A program made the translations under genes and the position numbers. This document shows, one piece after another, positions 1 through 11,907 of a stretch of 64,000 bases of DNA. Location: positions 8,611,615 to 8,675,614 of the forward strand of contig OZ007516.1 of assembly GCA_963931865.1 (NCBI GenBank), written 5' to 3'. Positions within the stretch are counted from its first letter, which is position 1. Every line of letters starts with the position of its first letter. The notes below the pieces were generated by a model, which saw nothing but the letters and a program-made list of their open reading frames with translations, was not told the DNA's origin and made no database searches. This DNA comes from Axinella damicornis. Taxonomy: Eukaryota; Porifera; Demospongiae; Axinellida; Axinellidae.

Positions 1-1181
1 TAGAAAAATGTCTAGTCTCTGGGTGGAGAGGCGTTTGATTCGGAGCATTATTTTGTGATCATATGACTATGGGGCTGAAAGCAAGAGTAGGTCAAACACG
101 GTAAATTAGCAAGTGGTGAATATTGCATACCTGTAGCCTCCTAGATGCAAGGTTCCAACTTGTACCTCATACTGTTGTGGAAGTATTTCAGCACAATATC
201 GTCAGAGATATCGAAAATCGTGTAACTTCAAGGCCCTGTATAGCTCCACCGGTTTTGACTTGGTGCAGGTTGCATATTTGCAGTTTGGAGTTAATTGCAG
301 GCACCCAAACATGCACTCTTGCATGGCCTTGGGAAGTGCTTGCTAATGTGTTGTGTGTGACTCACACAGGGGGAACTGTGCTCTTATTGGACATGTAGCT
401 AAGGGTAATGCGGGTATTTCGGAACAGGGGTATAATTCAAAACACCTACTAATTAGGTTGAGTCAAGTCGTCTATCATGGTATAGTCAAGTGTCTTCTCC
501 TGACTGGAGTGGTTACTGAGTTACTAGTTACTAGATAAATGCTGACGACCGTTCCGAAGTTATACGGCGCTGTCTTCCAAAGACGGGAATCAAGATGGCG
601 GTTATTCGCACTCAAGGGTCCTTCTTTCGAAGACAGTTCAACCTAGCCACAAGACGCTTCCGTCCTGCCCTAGAGCTTCCTATGGCGTGTCTTCCAACAG
701 TAGAATGGAGTTGCTAGCGGCCTTCGCACTGGAGATTTTTGGTGAATAGTTTGCTGGAATTGATTTAACCAGCGTACAACGACTACTGTGTGAGCTGCTA
801 TAATGATGTTTAGTCTGCATGTTGACTACCCTCCCTGCTTTGTATCGAGTAAGTTTGATTTCACTAGCTTACTTTCTGTGCAAGAAAAAGGGGGTTGAGC
901 AAACTGTCTGGCCACGCCCACTGCACGGAGATCCCGTAACCTTAAGAATTATATGGAGAATTTAGTTTGCTTCTTTAAGCTGTTTCTTATGGCCGGTAAG
1001 GAGTTAATGTTTATGAAGTTCCGATCACTGATAGCAGCAATTAGCATTGTATCTGACCAATGAAACGTTGCTGTTTATAGTGTTCCAACACGACAATAAA
1101 TGGGCAGCTCTACAACTGGTGAATGATGCTTTCATGTGCTACCATAGTAACATTGCACCAGGTAGAGGATAACTTTACCTA

Positions 1182-1268
1182 GCCTCATTCCCAGGCTCCT
1201 CCCCAGCTTTTTGTCGCATTCTGCGCAAAAACAGGGACAAAGAGCTGGGGAATAGCCGCAGAACAAGG
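1182..1268. repeat. Degenerate foldback of the AGCCTCGTTCCCAGGC family
   Basis: The segment begins TAGCCTCATTCCCAGGCTCC and ends in an imperfect inverted match (AGAGCTGGGGAATAG...AACAAGGCTA). It is a decayed member of a family seen many times in this window. Confidence 0.5.
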
Positions 1269-1884
1269 CTAACTTTACCTATTTGCGGCAAGGAAATACG
1301 GGAGTAAAATGTATAGCTGAAGTCACTCTATAATCATGCACGGAGGAATGTTCCAGAGGTGGGAGGGGCTCAGTTATTATACTCACAAAAGCTAACTTTA
1401 GGCGTTATGAAGTTCATGCAGTAATGACCATCATAATGAACATCTGGCCTGCTGCACATCTGCTATTGTGTATGAAGTTATTAAAGTATAACCCTTTTGC
1501 AGACAACTGTGGAGGAATTCTATGCTACAGGAGAGTCAAGAGGTCTGAACTTCGACCTGCTGTGAAGGGTGCAAGCTCTTGCCAAATAACTGCATGTTCA
1601 TTGCGAGCCTACACATGCTATCTACTCCTTACTTTACAATCCCGTACAGCTACAATCAGAGAATTCTTTATTATTGTACTACCCCTAAGGGCCCTAACAG
1701 TTAGGGGTAGTGTGTATGTACTCACCACAGTAACTGTTATACACTGTGGTGAGTACATAGTCTCGGTACAACCTAGCTGCACTGTAGAAAACACGACTCA
1801 GTGACAACTGAACGGCTGCTATTGTTTGTTCTACCTTGATAGAAAACTGCCAATACTGTTATTACATTTATGTTCACACCGACC

Positions 1885-1936
1885 TAGCCTCGTACCCAGG
1901 CCCGACCGCGGGCAGTCGGGCCTGGGTACGAGGCTA
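1885..1936. repeat. Perfect 22-bp-arm foldback
   Basis: TAGCCTCGTACCCAGGCCC is followed after a short GC loop by its exact reverse complement, so the transcript would form a tight hairpin. It is the most compact copy of the dispersed CCTCGTTCCCAGGC family and probably a miniature inverted-repeat element. Confidence 0.7.
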
Positions 1937-2313
1937 ATACCGACCTTGCAGCCAGTGTGATGTATGAAATGGGTCCAAATGCTAGTTGAAGTTATTCTCT
2001 TAGCTAGCTAAACTTTTATTTTTACCCCTATAGGCAGCCCATCAAGTCACATTTCAGGATTTAATTTTATAGCACTCTTAGAAGGCCTGCATGGATTGTT
2101 GAATGCTTCTTTCTATTTTCACTTGGACTTTGACCATGAAAACACTCCCTAGCCTATTACACAATTCAAGCATTATTTTACTGTTAAAAGAGAAGAGTTT
2201 ACCATGCTCTGGTTACCACAGTTACATCTCAGTTCTTCCTCCACTGTGATAACAAGGAATGTGCCCACAGGAGCAGCCTACTTTGATCCTATTACATCTG
2301 AGAGGAAAACCTA

Positions 2314-2743
2314 TCAGAGATATATCCTATAGATCAAGTTTCTTAGTTCCAGGTAACTAGGAGAAGTAGAAGTGCATGCAGCTGCATGTATAAAAATAAC
2401 AAACAGAAGGGTTGCCTTAGTTGCTGCTTCAATACCAAACAATGTGCATTCAAGCATATCGTTTACACTGCTTGACCACTGTATAGGTCCTCCAATTTCA
2501 GACATACAGATGGTAAGCTAGTAGCTAGCTACCTACAGTCAGCTATACACAACATTCATAGTTGTGGGCACATTCCTTTATTATCACGATGGAGCTGGAG
2601 GAGGCATGCACACTGCAGATGCAACCATGGTGACCAGAGCCCTTCTTCTTTACGGTGATGTATGCAGTACATGACTTGTAGCTACACAGCACCAATTGAT
2701 TGCATTTCACTAAATAGTGAGTGGAGAGGTCTTGCACCGCCAT
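2314..2743 (-). CDS. Weak candidate gene, unknown product
   Basis: Two adjacent reverse-strand open segments look protein-like. The first runs from an ATG in good context at 2743 (GAACATGGCGG, MAVQDLSTHYLVKC...) for 66 codons and is Cys-rich. The second runs from 2505 to 2314 (SEIGGPIQWSSSVND...) and contains a hydrophobic stretch ATLLFVIFIHAAA. No clean splice pair links them and I do not recognise either. The position, head-to-head with the transporter gene at 3273 across a symmetrical promoter-like segment, is the main reason to list them. They could be chance open frames. Confidence 0.22.
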
Positions 2744-2983
2744 GTTCTCTGTTCCAGTCACTCCGCAAGTTCTGTCTTGCCATGGACTCGATTTAAATCC
2801 CCAATTTGCTAAGCCTGGCAAATTTCATCTGGGACTTGACATTGAGCAACTTGACTCTAGATCCTGGCAGTGCAGTTTGGTTATGGTGAAGTCCAGAATG
2901 CCAGCTCACACTTTTCCCCGTGTATCGTGAGTAAACAGCTGGGTACAAAGGTAGGTGGAACTACAGAAAGTGTCGCTGCTTGC

Positions 2984-3080
2984 GTATTGGTCCGGCCGGA
3001 AGTAGATGGCACGCATGCGTATTCAGACCACATGCATGTCCGTACCCTAACTACTGTCCTACTTCCTGCCGGACCAATAA
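2984..3080. promoter_or_regulatory. Palindromic CCAAT/ETS-like promoter segment
   Basis: TATTGGTCCGGCCGGAAGTAG at the left is mirrored by CTACTTCCTGCCGGACCAATA at the right, about 50 bp apart. Each arm holds an inverted CCAAT box and a CCGGAAG ETS-type core. Between them lies CACGCATGCGTA, similar to an NRF1 palindrome. These are known elements of metazoan housekeeping and bidirectional promoters. The segment lies about 190 bp upstream of the transporter ATG. That it works as a promoter is inference; an inserted foldback is the alternative. Confidence 0.45.
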
Positions 3081-3272
3081 CCACTTCGGACAAATCTGAT
3101 CACCGACTCCGGTACGGCAACTACATCGCGCGACTAGCTACCACCTGCAGAACTAAAGTCCTCAACAGGTGGTTGCGTTTTTCTGACCAACGTCCCAGTT
3201 TAGTGGGTGGAAGACATTTCAACCGCCGTGAGCCGCACCTAGCAGTTATAACTATTAAATCTGATTGTCAGC

Positions 3273-6200
3273 ATGGTGAAAGTATCGCGTTGCTGGCCAT
3301 GGAGGGCTCCGCTGGAGACCAAGCACACACCTCTACCCTGGGCAAAGGTGATTGTAATTGCAAACAAGCATGCAACTCTCAAACACTCACCTTCGGCAAA
3401 CTTTAGCGCATGACATTTGTATATACATTCAGGATCAACTATTTCCTCTTCTGAGTGTAGGTTCTAGTCCGCTAGCAGTGAGTTGCTGCTCCGACTTGTT
3501 ATTGTTCCACTGAATCCCTGACAGAAGCAAGGGAATCTAGAAGATTTATAGAATATGTGGTAGCTACAAAGAACGCATGGTGTATTCCTCCTCACTGCAA
3601 CTGTGTACATGCAGGCAGTGAGTCACTGTGAGTGGTGTAGGCAACTGCAGCAGTTACAATTTACTGTTCTATTTCCATTAATGCAGGTCCTTGTGGTTGG
3701 TTCAGTGACTTTTATTGATGCATTTGGTAAGGGAAAACTATCATAGCTATCACAGCAAAACATGCATATCCTCGTTCCCAGGCCTCTACGCCCAGCTTTT
3801 AAGTGACGAAAACTGTGCTTGGAGGCCTGGGAACGAGGCTATGCAAAACAAAGTGTAGTGTGGTGCAGACATGCATGATAACTTCGTAAACATCATGCCA
3901 AGTGACAACCTTCCCTCTTGCCATAGTCACAACTTGTGGTGATGGTATATAACATGTACACTAGCAGCATACTACAATCTTAGTGACAATCTCCTGTAGC
4001 TGCATATTATGCTTTCACCAGGGATGTAGCTATTATGTACAACAATGGGTGGTTTGCAGCAGTGTTGCAGTGCTCCTTTAGCTTACTGCTATGCATGGAT
4101 GTGATCTGCACAGCAGGAAACCGCTTTAGCAAACTACTATATACTTCCATAAGTTGTGTGACTATGATTTTAGTGTTGGTCTAGTGAGGTTTGTTCATTT
4201 AGGTGCAGTCAGTCCGAGCTGATAGCTCACAAGCTGTTAATATAATTATAACCTCCCACTGCATTCTTTAATTGCCATGGGAAGAACAGTAATGCACTAT
4301 CCTTCCCATACCAATTCGTGGATGTCTCAAATATCAACTCTGACTGCACTTGAACGAACTTCACTATATACCCACGCACTGCATGCGCTATATTCTTTGA
4401 AGTAGCATTGAAGGATGGTCACGCAACTGCAGTGACCAAGCTGATTTCCAATATTGTACTGCTGTGTGCATGCAAGGCTAGCTGTTGCAAGCCTCTGAAC
4501 ATCCTCACTTGTGACGAAAAATTAATGTATGCTTTCGCTGTGTTAATTATACAGGGTATAGAACAACCTTAGTCTATATATCCCAAGCCTTACTGTACAC
4601 CTTCAACTATTTGATTACTGATTAATTCATCCCAAAAGATCAGTATGCACTTCAAAGCTGGAACCAACAACATAATAGTAACATGATAGTAACATGATAC
4701 AGTTGGAGTTAGTGGCCCACAATGAAGTACAAGACATGCAATTATCTATGACACATCATTCAATAGAATCGAGACAACACCATCTACTGCAATGTGATCT
4801 TCATGCAGGGCTATAAGTAGTTGTTGAACGATTTGAATCCAGTGATTAAAATCACTGGTAGCTGGTAGCTGCGGATCAGTTGCAATTGGAAAGCATATAT
4901 ATTGTCCTCTAAAATGCAATCCCAGGCAGCTCAAGAGTGGTCTGGATGATCATGGTACTCTTTGTTGGAATTCATATTCATACAATGCATGTGCCTGCTG
5001 CTTGTTAGCAAAGTGTCCCTTGAAAGCATACAATGTCAACAATGTGCCCCCTAAAAGCTCCACAAACAAGGTACATAATATTTTGTTACCAGCAACATAC
5101 TTCCCAAATTAAACATTGTAAGAGTGTTGGAACCTACATATCTACTTGTCTTGAGTTGCTTTTCCAATGTAATTATTGCGTGTTGAATCTAAATTCTTTT
5201 TACAGTGATAAATCTGTGGAAGTTTAAGCATGTAGAGCCATGAGTCAAGGCTTTGTTAGCTGTTAGTTCCAGTTCCCCATCAGATTTTGTTGACAGTATA
5301 TTTCTTGTCCTCTTCACACAGGAGGATACCTGATATTTGCATTTCTCCCATTCATGCTTCATACTTTCTTTCCAAACCTAAAGGCAGAGCAAGTTGGTGA
5401 GATGACTAGCCATCATTAGCTAAGTAGTTACATTGTGCTATGGTGGTTACCGTTCCAAGGCGACTGAATGATTAAACACTGAACCAAGATAATGGAGCTC
5501 TATACATTTGTGTACACAGTCAGGGTGTGTGCATGTTAGATATGCAGCAAGTGACCTACAAGCTGCAGCAGGATGGCAGAGCCGAGTGACAGCTAAGAAG
5601 CAAAGAAGGGAATGCCATTTGATCGATCAATGCCTCGTGGATTGATGTAGCTATACAAAGTAGTCAGTCTACGGGTAATGCATTTGCATGGTGCTTGCTT
5701 TGCTTGCTGCTTGAAATTGGGTGTACGTCATCATAATTTAGGGAGGGGTAGAGGGATCTACATTCAAGGTGTTTTGGCAACTATGTAAACTTTATACTTC
5801 AAAGCATTAGCTAATTAGAATGTCCATTGTTTTATACTGTAGCAAATCACTTGTTCATGCACAAGTAACAATATCCTCTTTGTCATCTGCAGGCTCAAAG
5901 GCAGGAATCTTGGCAGGATCCTACCACGTAGGGAGCCTGGTGGGCAACCCAATCTGGGGTTGGGTATCAGACCTCCTGGGCCGTAGACCAGTGTTGTTGC
6001 TGGGAGTGTGTGGAACTGTTCTCTCAGAGCTACTCTTTGGATTTTCCCTAAACTTCATCTGGGCCGTTGTTGCGAGGTTCTTGTGGGGGGTGTTGAATGG
6101 GTACCTATTTGGAGCTACAAAAGCATATGTGACGGAGGTAAGTGTAAACATTCCTAGTTGCAAACTTATAATTGAATTGACTGCCATTTTTCTTTCCGTA

Positions 6201-9200
6201 TAGATAACTGATGATTCCAACCAAGCCATGGCATTTGCAATAATGTATGCAGGTGTTGGAGGTGGAAAACTACTGGTTAGTTTACTAACTGTTCCCCTGA
6301 ACAGACCACTAAAGAGGTATTTACTATTACTATGACGATAATGCAAATGGAATGCCATGAGAAACTTGATATTTATGAGGAAACTTTATTCCCTGTAAGC
6401 ACCTTCATCAGACATGCTCGGTTGCTGCACAAAGTATATAGCAGCTGGGAAGTTGTTGGCTTTCAAGTTCAGTTGAGTCTGTAACCTCACACAATTATGT
6501 ATTGCATTCTAGTATTTTGCACAATCACAACAAACTCACTATTTGATCAGGAAGGTCAGTTAGAAAAAGTCATAGAATGCATGCAACCAAGAGCTACGAG
6601 CCTCTTAACAAGTCAGTGAGCATATATCGCGGTGTACATATCTAGGCACAGATACACACATGTCTAATGAGCATCCGAGGAAGCCCTGTGTTATTCCAGT
6701 ACATATATCCATATGGCTCAAGCAGCTCCACAGTAGCCATTGTTGCTTGCATGTACGCAGACACTGTCTCCTCTCCTGCACTAGCGAAAACTGCTAATTA
6801 TTGATGCATCTCGTGTAGGGTCCAGTTGCTGGAGGGTTTCTGGCTCGGCCTGGGAGCAAATATGAAGTGCTACAAGTACCCTTCTTCTGCAAGTTTCCCT
6901 ACGCATTACCCTGCTTGGTGGGAGCAGCTGTTAGCATACTCTGCTTCATTGGTAAGCGTAAAGCGTGCAAGTGTAACAACTGCTAATTGAACAGCAGTTT
7001 GATAATGTCTTTTATGCAGCCTCTTACTTCAATCTTGCTGAGCCTATGAAGTGGGCTGAAGAAAGGGAAGCTTCAGATAATGATGACAGTGATGATGATG
7101 ATCACGATCATGTGCATGATTGTGCATGGTCAAGAGCAAATAGAAGAAGTAGTTGGATGAAAATGGGGGTTATTGAAAGTGGGGACTCTGGCAAAGATGT
7201 TGCAACACGAGATACGTCTGGTACAGAAAGTGATGACTCTGCAGAAGATGTGAACACTTCTGCAGTCATGGAAGCAAACCCCCTTCTTGAAGAGGAAGGA
7301 CAGACAGAACGTGTTGGCTGTGTGTCATGTAAAGAAAAATGCACGCTACAAAATGTCAAGTTGTACGTAGTGCGCAAATTCAAGACTGGTCTCACCAAAT
7401 TGAAGAAAGCGGCCACTGTACTGCGTGATCGAAGAGTTTTTCTGTCCATCACTCTGTATATGATGCTTTCATTTAGTGCCATCGTGGGACAAGAAGTAAG
7501 CATACAGCAACGGAAGCATGCATATATCTCTGTGTTGCTTCTAAATTAATGTCTGTCTTTCATTGCACTGTTCACAAATTATGCAACAGCTATTTTCACT
7601 GCTGATGGTGACAAACCATGCTCATGGAGGATACAGTATGGATGGAAATGAAATAGGCACCATTTTTATGGTTGTTGCAGTCTGTGAGTTCACATGGCAG
7701 GTGAGCTTCTCTACAATCATGCATTTTTTATGTCCAAAATGCATAGGGCCAGTTGCTAACAGGTGGATTGTAAACCCACAGTATTCTCTCCATTATAATA
7801 ATTATAATATGCTTGCATATACAATGTAACATTGTTGCTTGCATGAATGGTGTGATTTCAGACTCTTGGACTGCTTTCTTATTTTGATGCAGCTCTCTGG
7901 TTTTCCACTGACCGTCAAATGCATTGGGTATCGATGGACACTTCGACTGGGGCTAGTGCTGTTTGCAGTATCTTGTGTATTGCTCCCATTTTCTAGTCAG
8001 ATCACAGGACCTATTCCAAACACGTCTGTAGTCAATGCTTCTCTTGTTTACTCAGGCAGTGGATCTGGTAGTGGATTTCAGAACAGTACGGCCTTTGATT
8101 ACTGTGGAAATGATTTCGCTGAAGAAATGCATGTCAATGCAAATTCAGTGAAGCGAATCCCCATATACGTGTGGGTGGTTGTGATCACATTCCTTCTCGT
8201 CATGGTTGTTTCCAGGTATGTAAATTCTTGGTGCTGCATGCATGCTGCTTGCAGTATGTACTGTGTGCTACGTGTGTCTAAAGCAATTTGTTAAGCTATC
8301 ACATTTGCTCCCATGCAGGATGGTGAGCTTTGCTACTCTTGCAGTTCTCACAGGCAACTCAACAGTGGTAAATACTAGACAGAACAGTTTCTCCTTGTGA
8401 TGCTCTATATATGTTGGTACAAAGTAACTGCATTCTAGGAGTTATATATCTACTTGTGCTGCAAGAATGATGAGCTCCGTTTTTTGCCTAGTCACGGCTA
8501 TACCACCAATATACAGTGTACTGATGCACATGAAAATAGTGACGTCATGCATGACATTGTGTAATTCCGATTATTGTTATTGTACAGCAATCAACACGAG
8601 GCACAGTGTATGGCTTGAATGAAGGTCTGACTGGTGTATCATCCGCATTGGGACCCATAGTGATCACTCCCTTGTTTGCCTGGAGCGAGAACAATGGTTG
8701 GTGGTTAGAGATTTTTATTATTAATGACAGGTGCTCTCTTTGTAGATGTCATCATTTTGTACGTCATACAGTCTATAGCACTGTGGGAAGTATCCTGGTC
8801 TGTTGTTTAAACAGGCTCCACTGGAAGTTGCATCAACGGTAGACCTTCCTCATATGTTCCTGAACTGCTGCCGTTTGAACAAGGAATCAATAGCAATGAT
8901 TATACCCATTCTAATTACCTACACCTAAGTGTGGAGCTGCAAGTTAACACTGCACAAAATCCAACTGGACTAAACTTGTGACAGCTATATATTTCTGGCT
9001 GCACTCAGGCGATTTGTCTGACTTCTCAATGTGTATAATTATGACACTGATGAGTTTTCATCGCACATACATTGATTTGTTTCACAGGCTTAAGCTGGCC
9101 CCTGAACTACCATTTCGTGTTCTACCTGCTGGCTGCGTCTGGTCTGCTGGGAGCAGCTCTCGCTTTGTTTCTTCCTAGGAGCATTGAGAAGAAGAGAGAT

Positions 9201-9218
9201 ACAGAAATAGACCAGTAA
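3273..9218 (+). CDS. Major facilitator superfamily transporter, ZIF-like
   Basis: Twelve exons: 3273-3347, 3687-3726, 5322-5396, 5893-6137, 6204-6275, 6819-6951, 7020-7495, 7590-7700, 7893-8215, 8319-8367, 8588-8696 and 9088-9218. All have GT-AG junctions and matching phases; they total 1839 nt (612 residues). The product should be a 12-helix membrane carrier. Residues 18-25 read HTPLPWAK, like the TPLP start of ZINC INDUCED FACILITATOR-like proteins. Helix 1 follows, then the family motif A, WGWVSDLLGRR (residues 85-95), after helix 2. Between helices 6 and 7 is a long cytosolic loop with an Asp/His run, SDDDDHDHVHD (about 237-247), and CVSCKEKC. A lumenal or outside loop before the late helices has NTS, NAS and NST sequons and an SG repeat. 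The protein ends SIEKKRDTEIDQ. Plant relatives move zinc-chelators and organic anions; the substrate here is not shown by sequence. The ATG was chosen because its exon joins exon 2 in phase and supplies the expected TPLP motif. Confidence 0.85.
3769..3840. repeat. Foldback element in transporter intron 2
   Basis: CCTCGTTCCCAGGCCTC near the left edge is mirrored by GAGGCCTGGGAACGAGG at the right, with CCCAGCTTTTAAGTGACGAAAA between. It is another member of the dispersed foldback family and lies wholly inside an intron. Confidence 0.7.
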
Positions 9219-9599
9219 AACTAGTAGGTAAAGTTTGCACGTAGATTGCTGATATGGACAACTAGCCTTTGAATACATTGAATGAAATGATTCTGATAAT
9301 TTGGCATGGTAACGATGCAAACTGTAGCTAGCTATTACAAATTAGCAATAACTCTGAGCTGTAGGTGCATAATCCGAGTTCATGATTGCTATCCAAGTCA
9401 ATCCGTTGGAAGTTTGGTCACTTTATCAATAGTTAGTTTTCTAGCAGCAAACAGTTGCTGTCTACTAGCAATTTCTATATTTTTTTATATATATTTTTTT
9501 ATGGAAACAGGTTTATGCAACAGCAAAGGTCACAAGAAGATAGCTACATATATAAGATAGCTAATATTAATCTTGGACCCTGTACACAGACAAGACAAA
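9219..9599. other. Transporter 3' flank
   Basis: AT-rich sequence with a TTTTTTATATATATTTTTTTATG tract near 9479-9500. I see no gene and no clear AATAAA close to the transporter stop. The 3' untranslated region presumably lies here. Confidence 0.4.
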
Positions 9600-10361
9600 A
9601 CACTACACAATAGTTATGTATGTATATAAATATGATTATGCATAAGCACAGACAATAGCATAAATTACTTAGGAAGACAAGAGTCAAGAGTCAGGCGATT
9701 CAAGCTCTTTGAAAAGCGCACGTTTGAATGATGTCAAGGAGCTGACGCAGCTGGTGTCAAAATTTAGAGAGTTCCATAGAGCAGTGGTTGAGGGAAAGTA
9801 GGAGTTTTAAAATTGTTTGTTCTTGCAAAAGGTACTGACAGCTGGGTGGCGTTAGCATGTCGATTGGGATAGTGGGCAATTGTCCTTTCAAAAGGTTTGT
9901 TTGGGTAGACAACCCTGCCAGTCATGAAGTTAAACAATTAATAAACAGAGCTTTAGGACCTTTCTTCTGTTGGTTAAGGTAGGTACGTGGCAATAGCTGA
10001 GAAGAGACTCATAATTTGAGTTCCATGATTTTGAACAAACTCTCAAAGCAAACTTCTGTACATCCACTATCAACTTGATGTCTTTCTCAAGATGAGGGTC
10101 CCATATTGCGCAGGCATAATCCATATGAGGACGAATCAGAGATTTGTATAGTTTCAAAAGTGTTGAGGGGTTCGAGAATTGGTAAAAGTTCCTGTATAAT
10201 AGTCTTATTAGTTTTCGAGTTTTCTTGCAAATTGTATTGATGTGGTAGGACCAGGTAAGATCTGGTGAGAAGTTGACCCCAAGGTATTTGCATATGGTAT
10301 TTGTAATGATCTCTTTTGTTGAGAGAGTGTGAATCTCCAGCACAGAGCGGGGCATTTGCAA
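9600..10361 (-). pseudogene. 5'-truncated LINE reverse transcriptase C-terminus
   Basis: The reverse strand encodes a continuous 143-codon segment matching the region after the catalytic core in LINE ORF2 proteins. Landmarks are KYLGVNFSPDLTWSYHI, LLKLYKSLIRPHMDYACAIW and DVQKFALRVCSKSWNSNYES. The family is CR1/L2/Jockey-like by these motifs. Everything upstream (endonuclease, catalytic reverse transcriptase) is missing, as in a normal 5'-truncated insertion, and 9600-9930 would be its 3' tail. The truncation edge coincides with a 22-bp direct repeat at 10357. Confidence 0.8.
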
Positions 10362-10620
10362 ACATGTTGGCCATGCAGCTATGTATTACTAGCAGGAATA
10401 CCCGGACGTATCTAAAGGAACCGCATAGCTATCGTACATCTTATAATTTATATGGTACATAGCTATGTAAGTACATACAGTTAGCCATGGAAGTACGTAC
10501 AGATAGTAAAGTGTCCTGGTACGAGTCCAACACAGCAAGGCTGCAAGCCCTCCACACTTACTAATACACTCTTGCATGATTCCTCCCCACTGCATGCTTG
10601 CAAACATGTTGGCCATGCAG
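10357..10620. repeat. 220-bp segment between exact 22-bp direct repeats
   Basis: The 22 bp at 10357-10378 (it contains GCAAACATGTTGGCCATGCA) recurs exactly at 10599-10620. The repeats flank a 220-bp segment without coding potential. They look like a long target-site duplication or the scar of a local duplication at the edge of two LINE copies. Confidence 0.7.
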
Positions 10621-11716
10621 TTAGAGGGAGTCACGGTTGTAGAAAGAACGTGACCGACGCCGGGAGGTGCGAAATTTGGCTCTCGCTTTTCTCGGGATTT
10701 TATGGCTTGTAAATATTGTCTGCGGAGACGCCTGTGGTGCCGAAGGTCGCGGTGGAGTGCTGCACACTGTGGGGAGGAGCCTGGTGAGGAGTGCCATACG
10801 GAAGGCTGAGTTCTGGCGAAGAGGTCGGAAGCAGGTGGGAACCAATTGGAATGGACCGCAAAAGACGAAGCAGCTGCTAATTGCCCTACTGCTTTCAGCT
10901 GGTGATATCCACTCCAACCCTGGTCCAACTGCTGAAGCTGTCTGTGACTTCCCCTGCGCAATATGTGGCCAATGTGTGAGTGACGCCTGATGCAGCCATA
11001 TGCTGTGATAAATGTGAGCAATGGACACATATCTGGTGTGGTGGCGGGGTCAGCATGGATGAGTACAACCGGACTCAGTGGTGAATTGTGGCAATGATGA
11101 TACCTGGTTCTGCCCCAGCTGCCTGGTTTCCGAACTGCCATATTTTGAGTTGAGCAGATTCAGCCACGCCAACTGTTCCTCATCGGCCCCCAGTCCTGGT
11201 TCAACCCCTAGACGGTTTCATGGTTGCAAGTCAGGCATGACTTGTATATGCCTGAACGCCAGAAGTATTGTCAACAAAACAATTGACTTGGCAGCAATGA
11301 TAGACACTTGTAACCCTGACATCCTGGCCATTACTGAAACCTTCTTAGGACCAGATATCACCGACAGTGAACTATTCCCGCGAAGCTACCAAGTGTTCAG
11401 GAAAGATCGCAACAGGCATGGAGGAGGTGTGCTGATGGCAGTTCGTGCTTCAATTCAGGAAACCCGTAGACTGGATCTGGAGGAAGGAAACTGTGAGCTC
11501 TTGTGGGCTGAGTTGACCCTTGCAGTTGGTAAACTACTTATTGGCATATACTACCGTCCACCTGGAAGTTCATCAGATGACCTTCAACACCTCCGCCGAT
11601 CCCTAACTGCTATCCCTATGACCCAACCATACATTGTGTGCGGTGACTTCAATGTGCCGAGCATCAACTGGGAAACCATCTTCCCAATTTCTAGCAGTAG
11701 GACAGCCCATGAACTG
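10621..11716 (+). pseudogene. LINE 5' part: 2A-like motif, PHD finger, endonuclease
   Basis: This is the start of a CR1/L2-type non-LTR retrotransposon. From 10667 a frame reaches LLIALLLSAGDIHSNPGP, a 2A-like signature preceded by a hydrophobic leader, as known in some invertebrate LINEs. A PHD-type finger follows (CAICGQC, then CDKCEQW, then WFCPSC), but it is broken by a stop near 10988, a frameshift, and another stop near 11081. From about 11230 an apurinic endonuclease domain is open: LNARSIVNK, ITETFLG, GGGVLMAV, GIYYRPPGS and CGDFNVPSINW. It is cut at 11716 by the Mutator-like element. The 2A-like motif has H where classical 2A has E. The copy is dead. Confidence 0.82.
11708..11716. 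repeat. Left target-site duplication CATGAACTG
   Basis: CATGAACTG stands immediately before the left terminus of the Mutator-like element and recurs exactly at 25861-25869 after the right terminus. Nine bases is the standard duplication length for Mutator-like transposons. Confidence 0.9.
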
Positions 11717-11818
11717 GGGCCTATGGAAAACACAGAAACGGAAAGCGGAAACGGAAACGGAAACGGAAAACGGAAACGGAAAACGGAAACGGAAACGGAA
11801 AACGGAAACGGAAAATTG
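11717..11818 (+). repeat. MULE left terminal inverted repeat
   Basis: About 102 bp. A unique head GGGCCTATGGAAAACACAG is followed by alternating GGAAAC and GGAAAAC units ending GGAAAATTG. The right copy is its reverse complement but about 19 bp shorter, consistent with loss or gain of repeat units by slippage. Confidence 0.9.
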
Positions 11819-11907
11819 TCACGCATGCGCAAAGTAAATTATGCCGATCACGCATGCGCAAAGTTTTAGATAATTTGCAGATCACCGCGTCGCGTCGAGA
11901 TCTCGAG

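Larger units (their letters stand above)
1..2300. other. Intergenic, no supported gene
   Basis: I see no convincing coding exon here. A 40-codon open frame begins at an ATG near 595 (MAVIRTQGSFF...), and a short ATG-plus-donor combination lies near 980-990 (ATGGCCG followed by GTAAGG). Neither has a supported continuation. The segment contains two copies of the CCTCGTTCCCAGGC-type foldback family and a small hairpin near 1724-1757 whose arms read GTACTCACCACAG. Confidence 0.5.

Noticed and set aside
1424..1804. 126-codon plus-strand open frame
   Set aside because: It reads through a hairpin (1724-1757), has no recognisable domain and odd composition.
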